Origin: CADCVT01 sp036389485
GTDB taxonomy: Bacteria > Actinomycetota > Thermoleophilia > Solirubrobacterales > Solirubrobacteraceae
DNA: 64,000 nucleotides
NCBI GenBank assembly: GCA_036389485.1
Contig: DASVPR010000023.1
Location: forward strand, 128,345-192,344
Reading direction: 5' to 3'
Made by a program: the position numbers and the translations under genes. Of the stretch, positions 1 through 7,689 are shown one piece after another. The notes beneath the pieces were generated by a model. It did no database searches. It saw nothing but the letters and a program-made list of their open reading frames with translations, and was not told where the DNA came from. The number at the start of each line of letters is the position of its first letter. Position 1 is the stretch's first letter.

Positions 1-690
1 GTGCCTGGCGTGGCGGTGCTCGCGGGGCTGTTCACGCTGCTCGCCTGGGGCAGCCCGTACCTCGTTCCCGGCCTGGAGAAGCCATCGCCGCAGCTGCAGG
101 CCGACGCGCGTCCGCTCGCGAAGAAGCAGGGCGTCGCGGACGTCCCCGTCCGCATCGAGGACGTCCACGAGTGGACCGAGCAGCCCAACGCGTACGCGTT
201 CGGGATGGGGAAGACGCGGCGGATCGTGCTGTGGAACACGCTGTCGGACGAGTTCCCGCGCCGCGAGGTGCGGTCCGTCGTCTCGCACGAGTTCGGCCAC
301 CTGCAGCACGACCACATCGCCAAGCAGATCGGGTGGTTCGCGCTGTTCGCGCTGCCCGCCGCGTTCATCGTGACCGTGCTGACGCGCCGCCGCGGCGGGC
401 TGGGCGACCCGCGCGCGATCCCGCTCGCGCTGTTCGTCCTCGTCGTGCTGAACCTGCTCGCCTCGCCGCTGACCTCGGGCGCGTCGCGCCGCTACGAGGC
501 CGAGGCGGACTGGTCGGCGCTCGAGGCGACCCGCGACCCGAGGGCGATGGTCGCGCTGCACCGCCGCTTCACGGCCGAGGCGCTGTCGGACCCGGACCCG
601 CCGGGCTGGTACCACTGGATGTTCGACAGCCACCCGTCCGGCGCCGAGCGGGTCGCGATGGCCAAGGCGTGGCGGGCGCGGCATCGATGA
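1..690 (+). CDS. M48-family zinc metallopeptidase (5' end outside window)
   Basis: Membrane-bound M48 (Ste24/HtpX-like) peptidase. The HEFGH motif at residues 96-100 of the visible part gives two zinc ligands and the catalytic Glu. E166 in a YEAEAD stretch fits the third ligand (ExxxD). Two hydrophobic segments around 108-125 and 137-158 flank the active site as in CAAX-protease-like M48 members, and the first residues are also hydrophobic. Family members usually have about 280-420 residues and more N-terminal membrane segments, so the GTG at position 1 is probably internal and the gene starts upstream of the window. The role is likely protein quality control or processing at the membrane; no substrate can be named. 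Confidence 0.85.
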   Translation: MPGVAVLAGLFTLLAWGSPYLVPGLEKPSPQLQADARPLAKKQGVADVPVRIEDVHEWTEQPNAYAFGMGKTRRIVLWNTLSDEFPRREVRSVVSHEFGHLQHDHIAKQIGWFALFALPAAFIVTVLTRRRGGLGDPRAIPLALFVLVVLNLLASPLTSGASRRYEAEADWSALEATRDPRAMVALHRRFTAEALSDPDPPGWYHWMFDSHPSGAERVAMAKAWRARHR

Positions 691-699
691 GGGGAAGAG

Positions 700-734
700 G
701 GGCGGCCCGCAACGCGGGTCACAGCGAGCCGCCC
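700..734. terminator. Hairpin between convergent genes
   Basis: GGGCGGC at 700-706 pairs with GCCGCCC at 728-734, and a smaller CCCGC/GCGGG hairpin sits inside. It lies just after the M48 stop. No T-tract follows, so this is only a candidate terminator. Confidence 0.3.
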
Positions 735-886
735 GGGTGCTACGTGGAAGAACTCGTGCGGCGGTGGACCTGTGACCCGGTCTCCGCCTGCGCCTGATGC
801 GTGGTCGCATCGCTCATGGCGCTCACTCTGCCGACGCCCGTCAACCGTGACATCGGGGAAACCCCCCAACCTTGCGGCGGGGACCC

Positions 887-2146
887 CTACTCTCGCGGGC
901 AGCACCAGCCCTGGATCTCGACGTCCCGCGCCCCGAACCGGCGGCGGACGCCGGTCAGCTGCCGCGGGCGCGTCCCGTCGAGGGAGAGGAACAGCCAGCT
1001 GTCGTTCTCGGGCCAGTCGACCAGCAGGCGGCGGCCGTCGGGCGAGAACCCGCCTAGTCGCAGCGCGCCCGCGGCGAACAGGCGACGGAACCGGATCGAC
1101 CGCCCGCTCCGGCGCCCCAGCAGGACCTCGGCGCGCCCGCCGGCGTCGCGCACGACGGCGAAGCGCCGGCCGTCGGGGTGCCACGTCGCGCCCGTCAGAT
1201 CCGTCTCCGGCGCCGTCGCGACGGGGCGGCCGGTGCCCGCGTCGAGCAGGAGGCGCCCGTCGACGAGCAGCGACCGCCCGTCGGGAGAGAAGGCAAGCTG
1301 CGCCGCGGGTGGCTCGCCCGCGGCGGCCCGCTCGCCGGCGCCGCTTCGGTCGCCCGCGACGCCCCGCTCGCCGGCGGCGCCCCGCTCCGCCGCGACCCGT
1401 CGCTCCCACACGACCCTGCGCGCGTCCACGTCCGCGAGGAAGACCCTCTCGGTGTCGGCGAACGCGAGGACGTGCCCGGGGCCGGGCCGCCACGCCGGCG
1501 CGCCGAACGGCGGGGCGGCGCCGGTCGCGGCGGAGGCGACGCGGCGGTCGCCGGTGCCGTCGCCGGCGACGAGGCGCTGCTCGTCGCCCGTGGTGTACGC
1601 GATGCGGAAGCCGTCGGGCGACCACCGCACGCCGGCGACCGGTCCGGGCGCCGTCAGCGCCCAGCGCCGCTCGCCGCGCGGATCGACGGCGATCAGCTCG
1701 CCGCCGCGGGCGAGCGCGACGAAGAGGCCGTGCGGCGACCACGTCGCCTCCGTCACGCCCGCGCCGAGCTTCTCGTGGCCGCCGTCCCCGGCGACCCAGA
1801 GAGCGGGCGCGCCGCCGTCCGCCGGCGCGGCGAGGACGAGCAGGCGCCCGCCGCCCGGCAGGTCGTCGAGCCCGCTCACCGGCGCCCGCGGATCCGGGTC
1901 CACGACCGACTTGACCGCGTCACCCAGCCAGTCCGCGACCGCGCTTCCCGGGGGCGTCAGCGCGATCACGAGCAACATCGCCGTCGCCAGCACCGCGAAC
2001 GCCGGCCGCCGGACGAGAGGCGTGTGCTCCACCGGCGCCGGCCGCTGCTCGAACGCCGCCTCGGCGAGGCGCCACGCCCGCCGCTGCGCTTCGGCCTCGC
2101 CGGGCGCCGGAGCGTCGCGGAGGGGATCCTTCGCGCCGCGCCTCAC
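887..2146 (-). CDS. Membrane-tethered beta-propeller protein paired with an ECF sigma factor
   Basis: About 419 residues. A short basic/acidic cytoplasmic N-terminus is followed by one transmembrane segment (about residues 48-67), then a region of TolB/WD40-like repeats with recurrent 'SPDG' and 'WxPDGxR' turns, predicted to lie outside the cell. I chose the GTG at 2146 because GGAGG lies 6 nt upstream; an in-frame TTG at 2275 would overlap the sigma gene by 32 nt but has a poor context. The gene follows an ECF sigma factor on the same strand, the usual position of an anti-sigma or signal-sensing partner. I do not see a canonical zinc anti-sigma (HxxxCxxC) motif, so an anti-sigma role is inferred from context only. 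The last residues contain a Cys pair (WCC). Confidence 0.7.
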   Translation of the reverse strand: MRRGAKDPLRDAPAPGEAEAQRRAWRLAEAAFEQRPAPVEHTPLVRRPAFAVLATAMLLVIALTPPGSAVADWLGDAVKSVVDPDPRAPVSGLDDLPGGGRLLVLAAPADGGAPALWVAGDGGHEKLGAGVTEATWSPHGLFVALARGGELIAVDPRGERRWALTAPGPVAGVRWSPDGFRIAYTTGDEQRLVAGDGTGDRRVASAATGAAPPFGAPAWRPGPGHVLAFADTERVFLADVDARRVVWERRVAAERGAAGERGVAGDRSGAGERAAAGEPPAAQLAFSPDGRSLLVDGRLLLDAGTGRPVATAPETDLTGATWHPDGRRFAVVRDAGGRAEVLLGRRSGRSIRFRRLFAAGALRLGGFSPDGRRLLVDWPENDSWLFLSLDGTRPRQLTGVRRRFGARDVEIQGWCCPRE

Positions 2147-2243
2147 CGCGCGCCTCCGGCGCCGGCCTTCGCTGAGCGGATGCTCCGCGGGGCCCTCCGC
2201 GCGACTTCGGCGCCGACCGTCACGGAGCGGATGCGCCGCGGCG

Positions 2244-2828
2244 TCATCCTCGCGCTCCCTTCGCCCACGGCTCAAGGGCGTCCAGGCCTCGGCGCAGGCG
2301 GGAGTTCACGGTCCCTCTCGGCACGTCGAGGACGCCCGCGATCTCGCCGGGCGTCAGCTCGAGGACGTGGCGGAGGACGACTGCCGTCCGCTGGTCGTCG
2401 GGCAGGGCGGCGAGGGCGTCAGAGAGGTCGCCGGCGGGTGGCGCGGCCTCGTCGGCGGGCAGCGACGCGAGGGGCGCGTCGCCGACCTCGCGGCGGAGGT
2501 TGCGCGTGCGGAGGGCGTCGATCGCGCGGCGGGCGACGATCGTCCGCAGCCACGGGGCGAGCGGCCGGCGGCGGTCGAAGCGGTCGAGGGCCGCGACCGC
2601 CGAAAGGAACGCCTCCTGCGCGATGTCCTCGGCGGCCTGCTCGTCGCGGATCACGAACCACGCGGCGCGGTACGCCGCCGGCCAGTGCGCGCGGAAGAGC
2701 GCCTCCAGAGCGGCCGCGTCCCCGCGCTGCGCCGCCCTCACCAGCGCGCGCTCGCGGCGCGGCGTCACCGGCCGCCGCGTCCGCGGCCGCAACCCGTCCA
2801 GCGCGATCTCGCCGGCCATCGCCTGCAC
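2244..2828 (-). CDS. ECF-type RNA polymerase sigma-70 factor
   Basis: 194 residues, normal ECF length. Region 2 covers roughly residues 35-100, with the conserved 'DEQAAEDIAQEAF' stretch. Region 4 covers about 130-185, with a helix-turn-helix around 'LTPGEIAGVLDVPRGTVNSR'. It directs RNA polymerase to a small regulon in response to a signal that cannot be named here. The start could be the GTG at 2828 or the ATG at 2819; a GAGGAG box upstream fits either. The next gene downstream encodes a single-pass membrane propeller protein likely to be its regulator. Confidence 0.9.
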   Translation of the reverse strand: MQAMAGEIALDGLRPRTRRPVTPRRERALVRAAQRGDAAALEALFRAHWPAAYRAAWFVIRDEQAAEDIAQEAFLSAVAALDRFDRRRPLAPWLRTIVARRAIDALRTRNLRREVGDAPLASLPADEAAPPAGDLSDALAALPDDQRTAVVLRHVLELTPGEIAGVLDVPRGTVNSRLRRGLDALEPWAKGARG

Positions 2829-2942
2829 ACTCTCCTCTACGAACGCGGCGGCGGCAAAGGTCCGGGCGAACCGTCGGCTGCGCCTCCGGTTCGCTGGAGG
2901 AAGGGCTTCGCGGCTTCCTCCGCACGCGGCAGAGGTGATGTG

Positions 2943-3884
2943 TCAGCTCTTGAGCTGGTCGATCGAGCACTCGCGCGGGGACTTGTCCTCCCGCCAGCGC
3001 TGGATCTTCGCTCCGTGGCGGATGCGGCCGTCGCTCACATGGTCGAAGGTCACCTCGACGACGAGCTCCGGTCGCAGCGCGCGCCACTCCAGCTCGCGGT
3101 CGTTCGCCCAGCGCGACGGGTCGCCCATACCGGTCTCGCCGGTCTCGTAGGGCTGGAGCGTCGCGACCAGCTCGCGCTTCTGCTTCGCGGTGAACCCGCT
3201 CGTGTGCCCGACCACGCGCAGCTGGTCCCCGTCGTAGAGCGCGAGGATGAGCGAGCCGACCGTCCCCTCCTCCTTGCCGGGCCGCCAGCCGTGCACGACG
3301 GCATCGATCGTCCGCACCCGCTTGACCTTCACCATCCCGACCCGCTCGCCCGGCCGGTACGGCTGGTCCAGCTCCTTGGCGATCACGCCCTCGGCGCCGC
3401 GCAGCCACGGGTCGGCGCCGGCGACGTCGTGCGTCCACGGGGTGAGGTCCATCGGCGCCTCGACGATCGTCTCGAGCGCGGCACGGCGCTCAGCGAACGG
3501 CAGCTCCAGCAGGACGTCGTCCTCGCGCGCGAGCAGGTCGAACGCGATGAACCGCGCCGGGGTCTCCTCCGCGAGCCGCTCGATCCGCGACTTCGCCGGA
3601 TGGATCCGCTGGCCGAGCACGTCGAACAGCTGCGTCCCGTCCTCGGCGAACACCACGATCTCGCCGTCCACGACGAACCGCCCGGGCGGGAACCTCAGCT
3701 CGGGGAAGTACCGCCGCAGCGCCTTGCCGTTGCGCGACTGGAGGAACACCTCGCCGCCGTCGATGAACGCGACGCAGCGAAAGCCGTCCCACTTCGGCTC
3801 GTACGCCCAGTTCTCGCCCTCGGGCAGCCGCGCGCGCGAGCGGGCGAGCTGCGGGGGGATCGGCGGGTTGAGGGGCAGCGCCAT
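2943..3884 (-). CDS. ligC: ATP-dependent DNA ligase, LigC type
   Basis: Seals nicks in DNA using ATP. The adenylation motif EPKWDGFR places the nucleophilic Lys at residue 31. Downstream motifs include 'FVVDGEIVVF' (motif III region), 'GAEGVIAKELD' (motif IV region) and 'GMVKVKRVR' (motif V). An OB-fold domain follows (about 200-313). At 313 residues it is somewhat shorter than mycobacterial LigC (about 350) and has no polymerase or nuclease domains, unlike LigD. The likely role is a non-replicative repair ligase, for example in base excision repair. ACCCTA on the plus strand at 3891-3896 reads TAGGGT on the coding strand, 6 nt before the ATG, suggesting a leaderless mRNA. Confidence 0.9.
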   Translation of the reverse strand: MALPLNPPIPPQLARSRARLPEGENWAYEPKWDGFRCVAFIDGGEVFLQSRNGKALRRYFPELRFPPGRFVVDGEIVVFAEDGTQLFDVLGQRIHPAKSRIERLAEETPARFIAFDLLAREDDVLLELPFAERRAALETIVEAPMDLTPWTHDVAGADPWLRGAEGVIAKELDQPYRPGERVGMVKVKRVRTIDAVVHGWRPGKEEGTVGSLILALYDGDQLRVVGHTSGFTAKQKRELVATLQPYETGETGMGDPSRWANDRELEWRALRPELVVEVTFDHVSDGRIRHGAKIQRWREDKSPRECSIDQLKS

Positions 3885-3890
3885 GCGAAG

Positions 3891-3896
3891 ACCCTA
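3891..3896 (-). promoter_or_regulatory. -10 box TAGGGT for the ligase gene
   Basis: TAGGGT on the minus strand, 6 nt before the ATG at 3884, overlaps the stop codon of the upstream SMP-30 gene. It fits the actinobacterial TANNNT -10 consensus, with a transcription start at or next to the start codon. No convincing -35. Confidence 0.4.
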
Positions 3897-4682
3897 GATG
3901 CGCGCGACCGGGACGCGCAGCCCCGCGACCTCGACCCGCGTCCGCAGGACCGCGGTGCGCGTCGTGACGTACAGGTCGTCGAGCGCCGGGCCGCCGAAGC
4001 AGACGCTCGACACGAAGTCCGCGCCCGGCACTTCGATCGTGTGCACGAGCTCGCCGTCGACGAACCGCCCGATCGCCGAGCCGCCGCCGAACGCCACCCA
4101 GACGCCGCCCTCGAGGTCGACTGCGATCCCGTCCGCGTCCTCGCTCGGAGAGCGCGCCCACAGCTCGTGGGCGTCGCGCCAGATGCGCCCGTCCGCGAAG
4201 TCGGCGACGTAGAACGTCTCCCCGTCCGGCGCGCACGCGATCCCGTTCGGCCAGTTGACGATCGGGAGCTCGGTGGTGTCCGGGTGATCGTCGCCAGGCT
4301 TGAGGGTCACGAGCGCTCCCGGCTCGGGCGTCTCGCCCTGCATCGGGTTGAAGCGCAGTGCGCCCACGACGAGCGAGCCGTCCCCGAGCGTCCCCATGTC
4401 GTTGTAGCCCGTGAACCCCGGGTGCCGGTCGAGGACCACCACCTGCTCGCCGTCCGGCCGCAGGTGGAGCACGTCGCGGCCGGAGATGAGGATCCCTCCG
4501 TCCTCGTGCAGCGCCATCCCGCCGATCCCCCGGCGCTTCGAGAGCACCTCCTCGACCCGCCCGTCCGCGCCGACCCGCTTGACCCCGCCGAAGATCGCGT
4601 CGCTGAACAGGAGCGACTCGCCGTCCCACAGCGGCGCCTCGGCGAGCCCGAACCCCTGCGCGACAACGTCGAAGGAGCTCAT
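3894..4682 (-). CDS. SMP-30/gluconolactonase-like beta-propeller hydrolase
   Basis: 262 residues, the usual length for the SMP-30/gluconolactonase/LRE family. Characteristic pieces are 'EAPLWDGESLLFSD' near the N-terminus (metal-ligand Glu), 'DMGTLGDGSLVVG', 'NWPNGIACAPDGETFYVADF' (metal-binding Asn) and 'DADGIAVDLEGGVWVAF' (catalytic/metal Asp region). Probably a divalent-metal-dependent sugar lactonase; the substrate is unknown. Its ATG overlaps the stop of the upstream SDR gene in an ATGA junction (4679-4682), so the pair is co-translated and may act together on a sugar or lactone. Confidence 0.8.
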   Translation of the reverse strand: MSSFDVVAQGFGLAEAPLWDGESLLFSDAIFGGVKRVGADGRVEEVLSKRRGIGGMALHEDGGILISGRDVLHLRPDGEQVVVLDRHPGFTGYNDMGTLGDGSLVVGALRFNPMQGETPEPGALVTLKPGDDHPDTTELPIVNWPNGIACAPDGETFYVADFADGRIWRDAHELWARSPSEDADGIAVDLEGGVWVAFGGGSAIGRFVDGELVHTIEVPGADFVSSVCFGGPALDDLYVTTRTAVLRTRVEVAGLRVPVARI

Positions 4683-5464
4683 GACCGCCTCGGGGCCGCG
4701 GCCGGGCCGCGGAGCCGGCGCAGCAGCGCGTCGGCGAGCGCGGGCGACACGCCGTGGACGATCCCCAGCAGCCGGACGACCGGCGGGAAGTACACGTGGC
4801 GCTCGTCGCGCTCCACCGCCCGCACGATCCGCTCCGCCATGCGGTGGGCGGGGACCGCGCGGGAGGAGGCGCGCGACCACGCGGGCATCCGGTCGCGCTC
4901 GTGGTCGTGCAGGGACGTGGTGACCTCGCCGGGGTGGACGGTCGTCAGCGAGACGCCGGTTCCCGTCAGCTCGTGGCGCAGGGCCTCCGCGAAGGTGCGC
5001 TGGGCGGCCTTCGTCGCGCCGTAGACGGCGGCGTCCGGGAACGCGCGCAGCCCGGCGCCGCTCGACACGACGACGATGTGCCCGCTTCCCTGCTTGAGCA
5101 GCTTCGGCAGCGCCGCCTTCACGGTGTAGAGCGTCCCGAGCCAGTTGACGCGCGTCATCTCCTCGAACCGCTCGACGGGCTGGTCGGCGAACCGCTCGTA
5201 GTGCGCGAGGCCGGCGTTCGCGACGACGAGGTCGACGCGGCCGAAGCGCTCGACGGCTTCGAAGGTCGACGTCTTGTCCCCGACGTCCATCCCGAGGACG
5301 GCGTGCTCGCCGGGAAGGGCGTCCGCCAGCGCCTCGAGCTCCCGCGTGCTGCGCGCGGCGAGCCCGACCGTGACCCCGCGGGCGGCCAGCAGCTCGGCCA
5401 GCGCCCGCCCGATCCCGCGCGAGCTGCCGGTGATTAACGCGCGCGTGCCGGGCCCGAGGTGCAC
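4679..5464 (-). CDS. Short-chain dehydrogenase/reductase
   Basis: 261-residue classical SDR. The NAD(P)-binding TGSSRGIGRAL motif lies near residues 13-23, 'NAG' after strand 4 (VVANAGLAH), the catalytic Ser in 'VVVSSGAG' and Tyr/Lys in 'VYGATKAAQ'. The basic residue after the Gly-rich motif and the 'AARS' end of strand 2 suggest NADP(H). The substrate is unknown; coupling to the SMP-30-like gene hints at sugar or polyol chemistry. GTG start; TAGCCT lies 6 nt upstream on the coding strand. Confidence 0.85.
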   Translation of the reverse strand: MHLGPGTRALITGSSRGIGRALAELLAARGVTVGLAARSTRELEALADALPGEHAVLGMDVGDKTSTFEAVERFGRVDLVVANAGLAHYERFADQPVERFEEMTRVNWLGTLYTVKAALPKLLKQGSGHIVVVSSGAGLRAFPDAAVYGATKAAQRTFAEALRHELTGTGVSLTTVHPGEVTTSLHDHERDRMPAWSRASSRAVPAHRMAERIVRAVERDERHVYFPPVVRLLGIVHGVSPALADALLRRLRGPAAAPRRS

Positions 5465-5470
5465 TCGGCA

Positions 5471-5476
5471 AGGCTA
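5471..5476 (-). promoter_or_regulatory. -10 box TAGCCT for the SDR/SMP-30 operon
   Basis: TAGCCT on the minus strand, 6 nt before the GTG at 5464, matches TANNNT in leaderless position. It sits in the 40-bp divergent gap with the DtxR-type gene. Confidence 0.35.
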
Positions 5477-5489
5477 GCCGCGCGGTCGC

Positions 5490-5495
5490 TAGGGT
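5490..5495 (+). promoter_or_regulatory. -10 box TAGGGT for the DtxR-type gene
   Basis: TAGGGT on the plus strand, 9 nt before the ATG at 5505. It is the same hexamer as at the ligase and DUF4234 genes, in leaderless position. Confidence 0.4.
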
Positions 5496-5504
5496 GACCC
5501 TCAG

Positions 5505-6218
5505 ATGTCCACCGACCACGCGACCGTCGCCGAGGAGGAGTACCTCCAGACGCTGTTCTGGCTCCACGAGGCCGGCCTGGCGATGACCGGGGCGAACGTC
5601 GCTCGCGCCATGCAGCTCTCCGCCCCGACCGTGCACGAGATGATCGGCCGGCTCGAGCGTGACGGCTACATCACGCGGGGTGGCGACAAGGCGATCTCGT
5701 TCACGGAGAGTGGGCAGCGGCACGCGGAGGAGATCGTGCGCCGCCACCGGCTGATCGAGCGGTTCCTGACCGATGTGCTCGGCATCCCGTGGGACGAGGT
5801 CCACGAGGAGGCCGAGCGGCTGGAGCACGCGATGTCGCCCGTTTTGGAGGAGCGGATGCTCGCGGCGATCGGGGACGCGAAGACCTGCCCCCACGGCCAC
5901 CCGATCCAGCCGGGGTCGCGCATCGAAGGCGTGCCTTTGGCCGACGTGTCGGTCGGCGCTCGCGTCACGATCCTGCGGTTCGAGAACGAGGCCGAGGACC
6001 TGCTGCACCACCTGCGTGCGGTCGGGCTCGAGCCGGGGATGAAGGGAACGTTGGCGGAGCGTGCCGAGGACGAGGTCATCGTCGAGGGCGACGGCCGGCG
6101 CGTCTCCGTGACGCCGTCCGTCGCCGAGACCGTCTCCGTCCTCGCCGACCCGTCCCCACCGCCCCGCATCGCTTTGCCGGAGCAACTCGTCCTCGCCAAA
6201 GACCGCTACGGCCGCTAG
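5505..6218 (+). CDS. DtxR/IdeR/MntR-family metal-dependent transcriptional regulator
   Basis: 237 residues with the three-part DtxR layout. A winged helix-turn-helix spans about 5-70 ('VARAMQLSAPTVHEMIGRLERDGYI'). The metal-binding/dimerisation domain is about 71-145, with 'RRHRLIERFL', 'EVHEEAERLEHAMS' and 'CPHGHPI' supplying the expected His/Glu/Cys ligands. A FeoA/SH3-like domain lies at about 155-230. It represses iron- or manganese-responsive genes when loaded with metal. Residues alone do not settle Fe versus Mn; the Cys in CPHG resembles iron-sensing DtxR/IdeR. No target operon is adjacent, and a palindrome lies downstream at 6394-6418. Confidence 0.9.
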   Translation: MSTDHATVAEEEYLQTLFWLHEAGLAMTGANVARAMQLSAPTVHEMIGRLERDGYITRGGDKAISFTESGQRHAEEIVRRHRLIERFLTDVLGIPWDEVHEEAERLEHAMSPVLEERMLAAIGDAKTCPHGHPIQPGSRIEGVPLADVSVGARVTILRFENEAEDLLHHLRAVGLEPGMKGTLAERAEDEVIVEGDGRRVSVTPSVAETVSVLADPSPPPRIALPEQLVLAKDRYGR

Positions 6219-6519
6219 GGCGGCGGGCGGTTCCGGCCTACTTCGAGCGTCTCTGGGCTGCCGCGAACGGTGGGCCGCAGCGGCCGCCCGCCCGCCCAAC
6301 CACCCAGCGGGCGTCCCGGCCGGGGTGGTCCCATCCCCCGTGATCGAGTCTCGTCTCTTGTCGCCGTGGGCTGGCGCGTACAGGCACGTGTCGCCGCTGT
6401 CGCCTTAGGCGAAAGCGGTAGTCACGGACTCGGCGCCCAGGTCCAAACACTCGTCGCGAGCCGCGCTCCTACAGCGACCCGTTCCGGATCTCAAGAAGCG
6501 GCGACTTCCGTCCGATAGC
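6219..6519. other. Non-coding stretch with hairpins
   Basis: No convincing gene lies in these 300 bases. An ACCACCC/GGGTGGT inverted repeat (6299-6305 with 6323-6329) may end the DtxR-type transcript. A near-perfect palindrome lies at 6394-6418. The rest shows nothing I recognise. Confidence 0.5.
6394..6418. promoter_or_regulatory. 25-bp imperfect palindrome
   Basis: The arms CCGCT-G-TCGCCT and AGGCGA-A-AGCGG face each other around a single T at 6406; the only mismatch is 6399/6413. It is too tightly centred to be a good terminator hairpin and looks like a protein-binding site. Binding by the upstream DtxR-type regulator or the downstream RHH protein is speculation. Confidence 0.35.
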
Positions 6520-6536
6520 TGTAACAGTGTTACAAT
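6520..6536 (+). promoter_or_regulatory. Operator overlapping the -10 box of the RHH gene
   Basis: TGTAAC (6520-6525) and GTTACA (6529-6534) form a perfect 6-bp inverted repeat with a 3-nt spacer. TACAAT at 6531-6536 matches the -10 consensus and lies inside the right arm. The RHH gene starts 38 nt further on. This is the arrangement expected for autorepression. Confidence 0.55.
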
Positions 6537-6574
6537 AGCCGGGCTCGCGCGACGAGCGACGAGGAGCGACCAGG

Positions 6575-6862
6575 ATGGCCAGCACAAAGACACGGCGCCA
6601 AACGGCGGTGAGCCGCATCCACGCCGACACCTACGAGTCGGTCAAGCAGGTCGCGGGCTCTACCGGGCGCGCTCCCGCCGAACTGCTGCGGGACGCCTGG
6701 GAGGAGTACCTCGTCCGGCATCGGGACGAGTTCGCCGAGCGGCTCGAACTCTCCGCACGCATGCTGCGCAGCGGCGACACGATCGAGCTGGCCAAGACGC
6801 TCGCGCCCGGCGACCCCGCCCGCGCCGCCAAGGCAGCCGCCAGGATCAGAGAAGCTCAGTAG
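6575..6862 (+). CDS. Ribbon-helix-helix (CopG/ParD-like) DNA-binding protein
   Basis: 95 residues. After a basic leader, 'TAVSRIHADTYESVKQVAG' followed by 'GRAPAELLRDAWEEYL' reads as the beta-strand and two helices of an RHH fold (about residues 9-48). A helical, charged C-terminal half (about 50-95) could contact a partner. The gene lies directly downstream of an operator-overlapped promoter and 29 bp before a larger acidic gene on the same strand, as antitoxin/autorepressor genes do. A plain regulator role is also possible. Confidence 0.65.
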   Translation: MASTKTRRQTAVSRIHADTYESVKQVAGSTGRAPAELLRDAWEEYLVRHRDEFAERLELSARMLRSGDTIELAKTLAPGDPARAAKAAARIREAQ

Positions 6863-6891
6863 TCGGCGGCGCAGCCGCGTAGCATCGCGGG

Positions 6892-7632
6892 ATGCGGCCC
6901 GACTCCCTCGTTGGCAGGTGCCTGCACCGCGCGTACCTCTGTCCGAACTGGGAGCTTCGGGTGACCGAGCGGTGCCGAGGCGAGGACGACCTGAGCAAGA
7001 AGGGCCCGCAGTTCGAGGATCTGGTCGAGGACGACGTAGTCTCTCAGTTCAAGAAGAAGTTGGAGCACACGAACCGGACTTCACGCGAGGTTAGTGGTCT
7101 CCGCTCCGGTCTCGGACCGGTGTGGGTGGTCCAAGCCGGCGAGAAGCGGCGCGGTTGCGCCTGGCATGACGAGGAGCACGAGATCATCTGGCTCCTGGCC
7201 TCGCACCCGCACGAGTCGGGCTCGCCGGAAGACTCGTGGCCGTATTTCCGCGAGCTGGATGCCGCGGGCCGGCTCTTTCCAACCGAAGAGGACTACGACT
7301 ACTTTTTCGAGGAGGACGATGCCCGCTTTTTCGACGCTCTCGTCGTCGAGGCCGACGCGCTCATGCAACGCGCGGCGGCCGCTCCCGGTCAGGAACATCG
7401 GACCCGGCTCGTCGATCGGATCGGAGCCGGCTACGAGGTCACGGTCGTGCAGACGCTCGAAGAACGGGTTCTCGCCCTGAGCCTCGACGACGTCGAGAAG
7501 CAAGGCTTCGAGTTCGTCCCGACGATCTTGGCGGCCTTCGGCTTCGAGGAGATCCCGGATCCTGCCAACCGCATTGGAAACCGCGCGATCGACCCGTCGA
7601 CCGAACTCGGCTTCATGGCCTTCCTCGGCTGA
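6892..7632 (+). CDS. Acidic hypothetical protein; possible toxin partner of the RHH protein
   Basis: 246 residues, no signal peptide or membrane segment. The central part ('VWVVQAGEKRRGCAWHD', 'EIIWLLASHPHESGSPEDS', 'LDAAGRLFPTEEDY') looks like a compact globular domain, followed by a strongly acidic patch (about 136-144). I do not recognise a named family. ATG at 6892 has TAGCAT 6 nt upstream; a GTG at 6961 with a GGGAG box is an alternative. Position behind an RHH gene suggests a toxin-antitoxin-like pair, but no catalytic motif of a known toxin is visible. Confidence 0.55.
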   Translation: MRPDSLVGRCLHRAYLCPNWELRVTERCRGEDDLSKKGPQFEDLVEDDVVSQFKKKLEHTNRTSREVSGLRSGLGPVWVVQAGEKRRGCAWHDEEHEIIWLLASHPHESGSPEDSWPYFRELDAAGRLFPTEEDYDYFFEEDDARFFDALVVEADALMQRAAAAPGQEHRTRLVDRIGAGYEVTVVQTLEERVLALSLDDVEKQGFEFVPTILAAFGFEEIPDPANRIGNRAIDPSTELGFMAFLG

Positions 7633-7681
7633 GGCGCGGCTGGCCTTTGGCGGGGCGAGCCGCGCCAAACCGCACGCGGTT
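7633..7681. terminator. Double hairpin between convergent genes
   Basis: GGCGCGGCT (7633-7641) pairs with AGCCGCGCC (7658-7666), and AACCGC (7668-7673) with GCGGTT (7676-7681). The pair lies between two convergent stops, so it probably ends transcription in both directions, although no T-run is present. Confidence 0.45.
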
Positions 7682-7689
7682 GATCGTCG

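Noticed and set aside
801..5024. A 1407-codon open frame on the plus strand
   Set aside because: It runs antisense through four well-supported genes; its product is Arg/Ala/Pro-rich without any motif, a typical GC-driven mirror frame.
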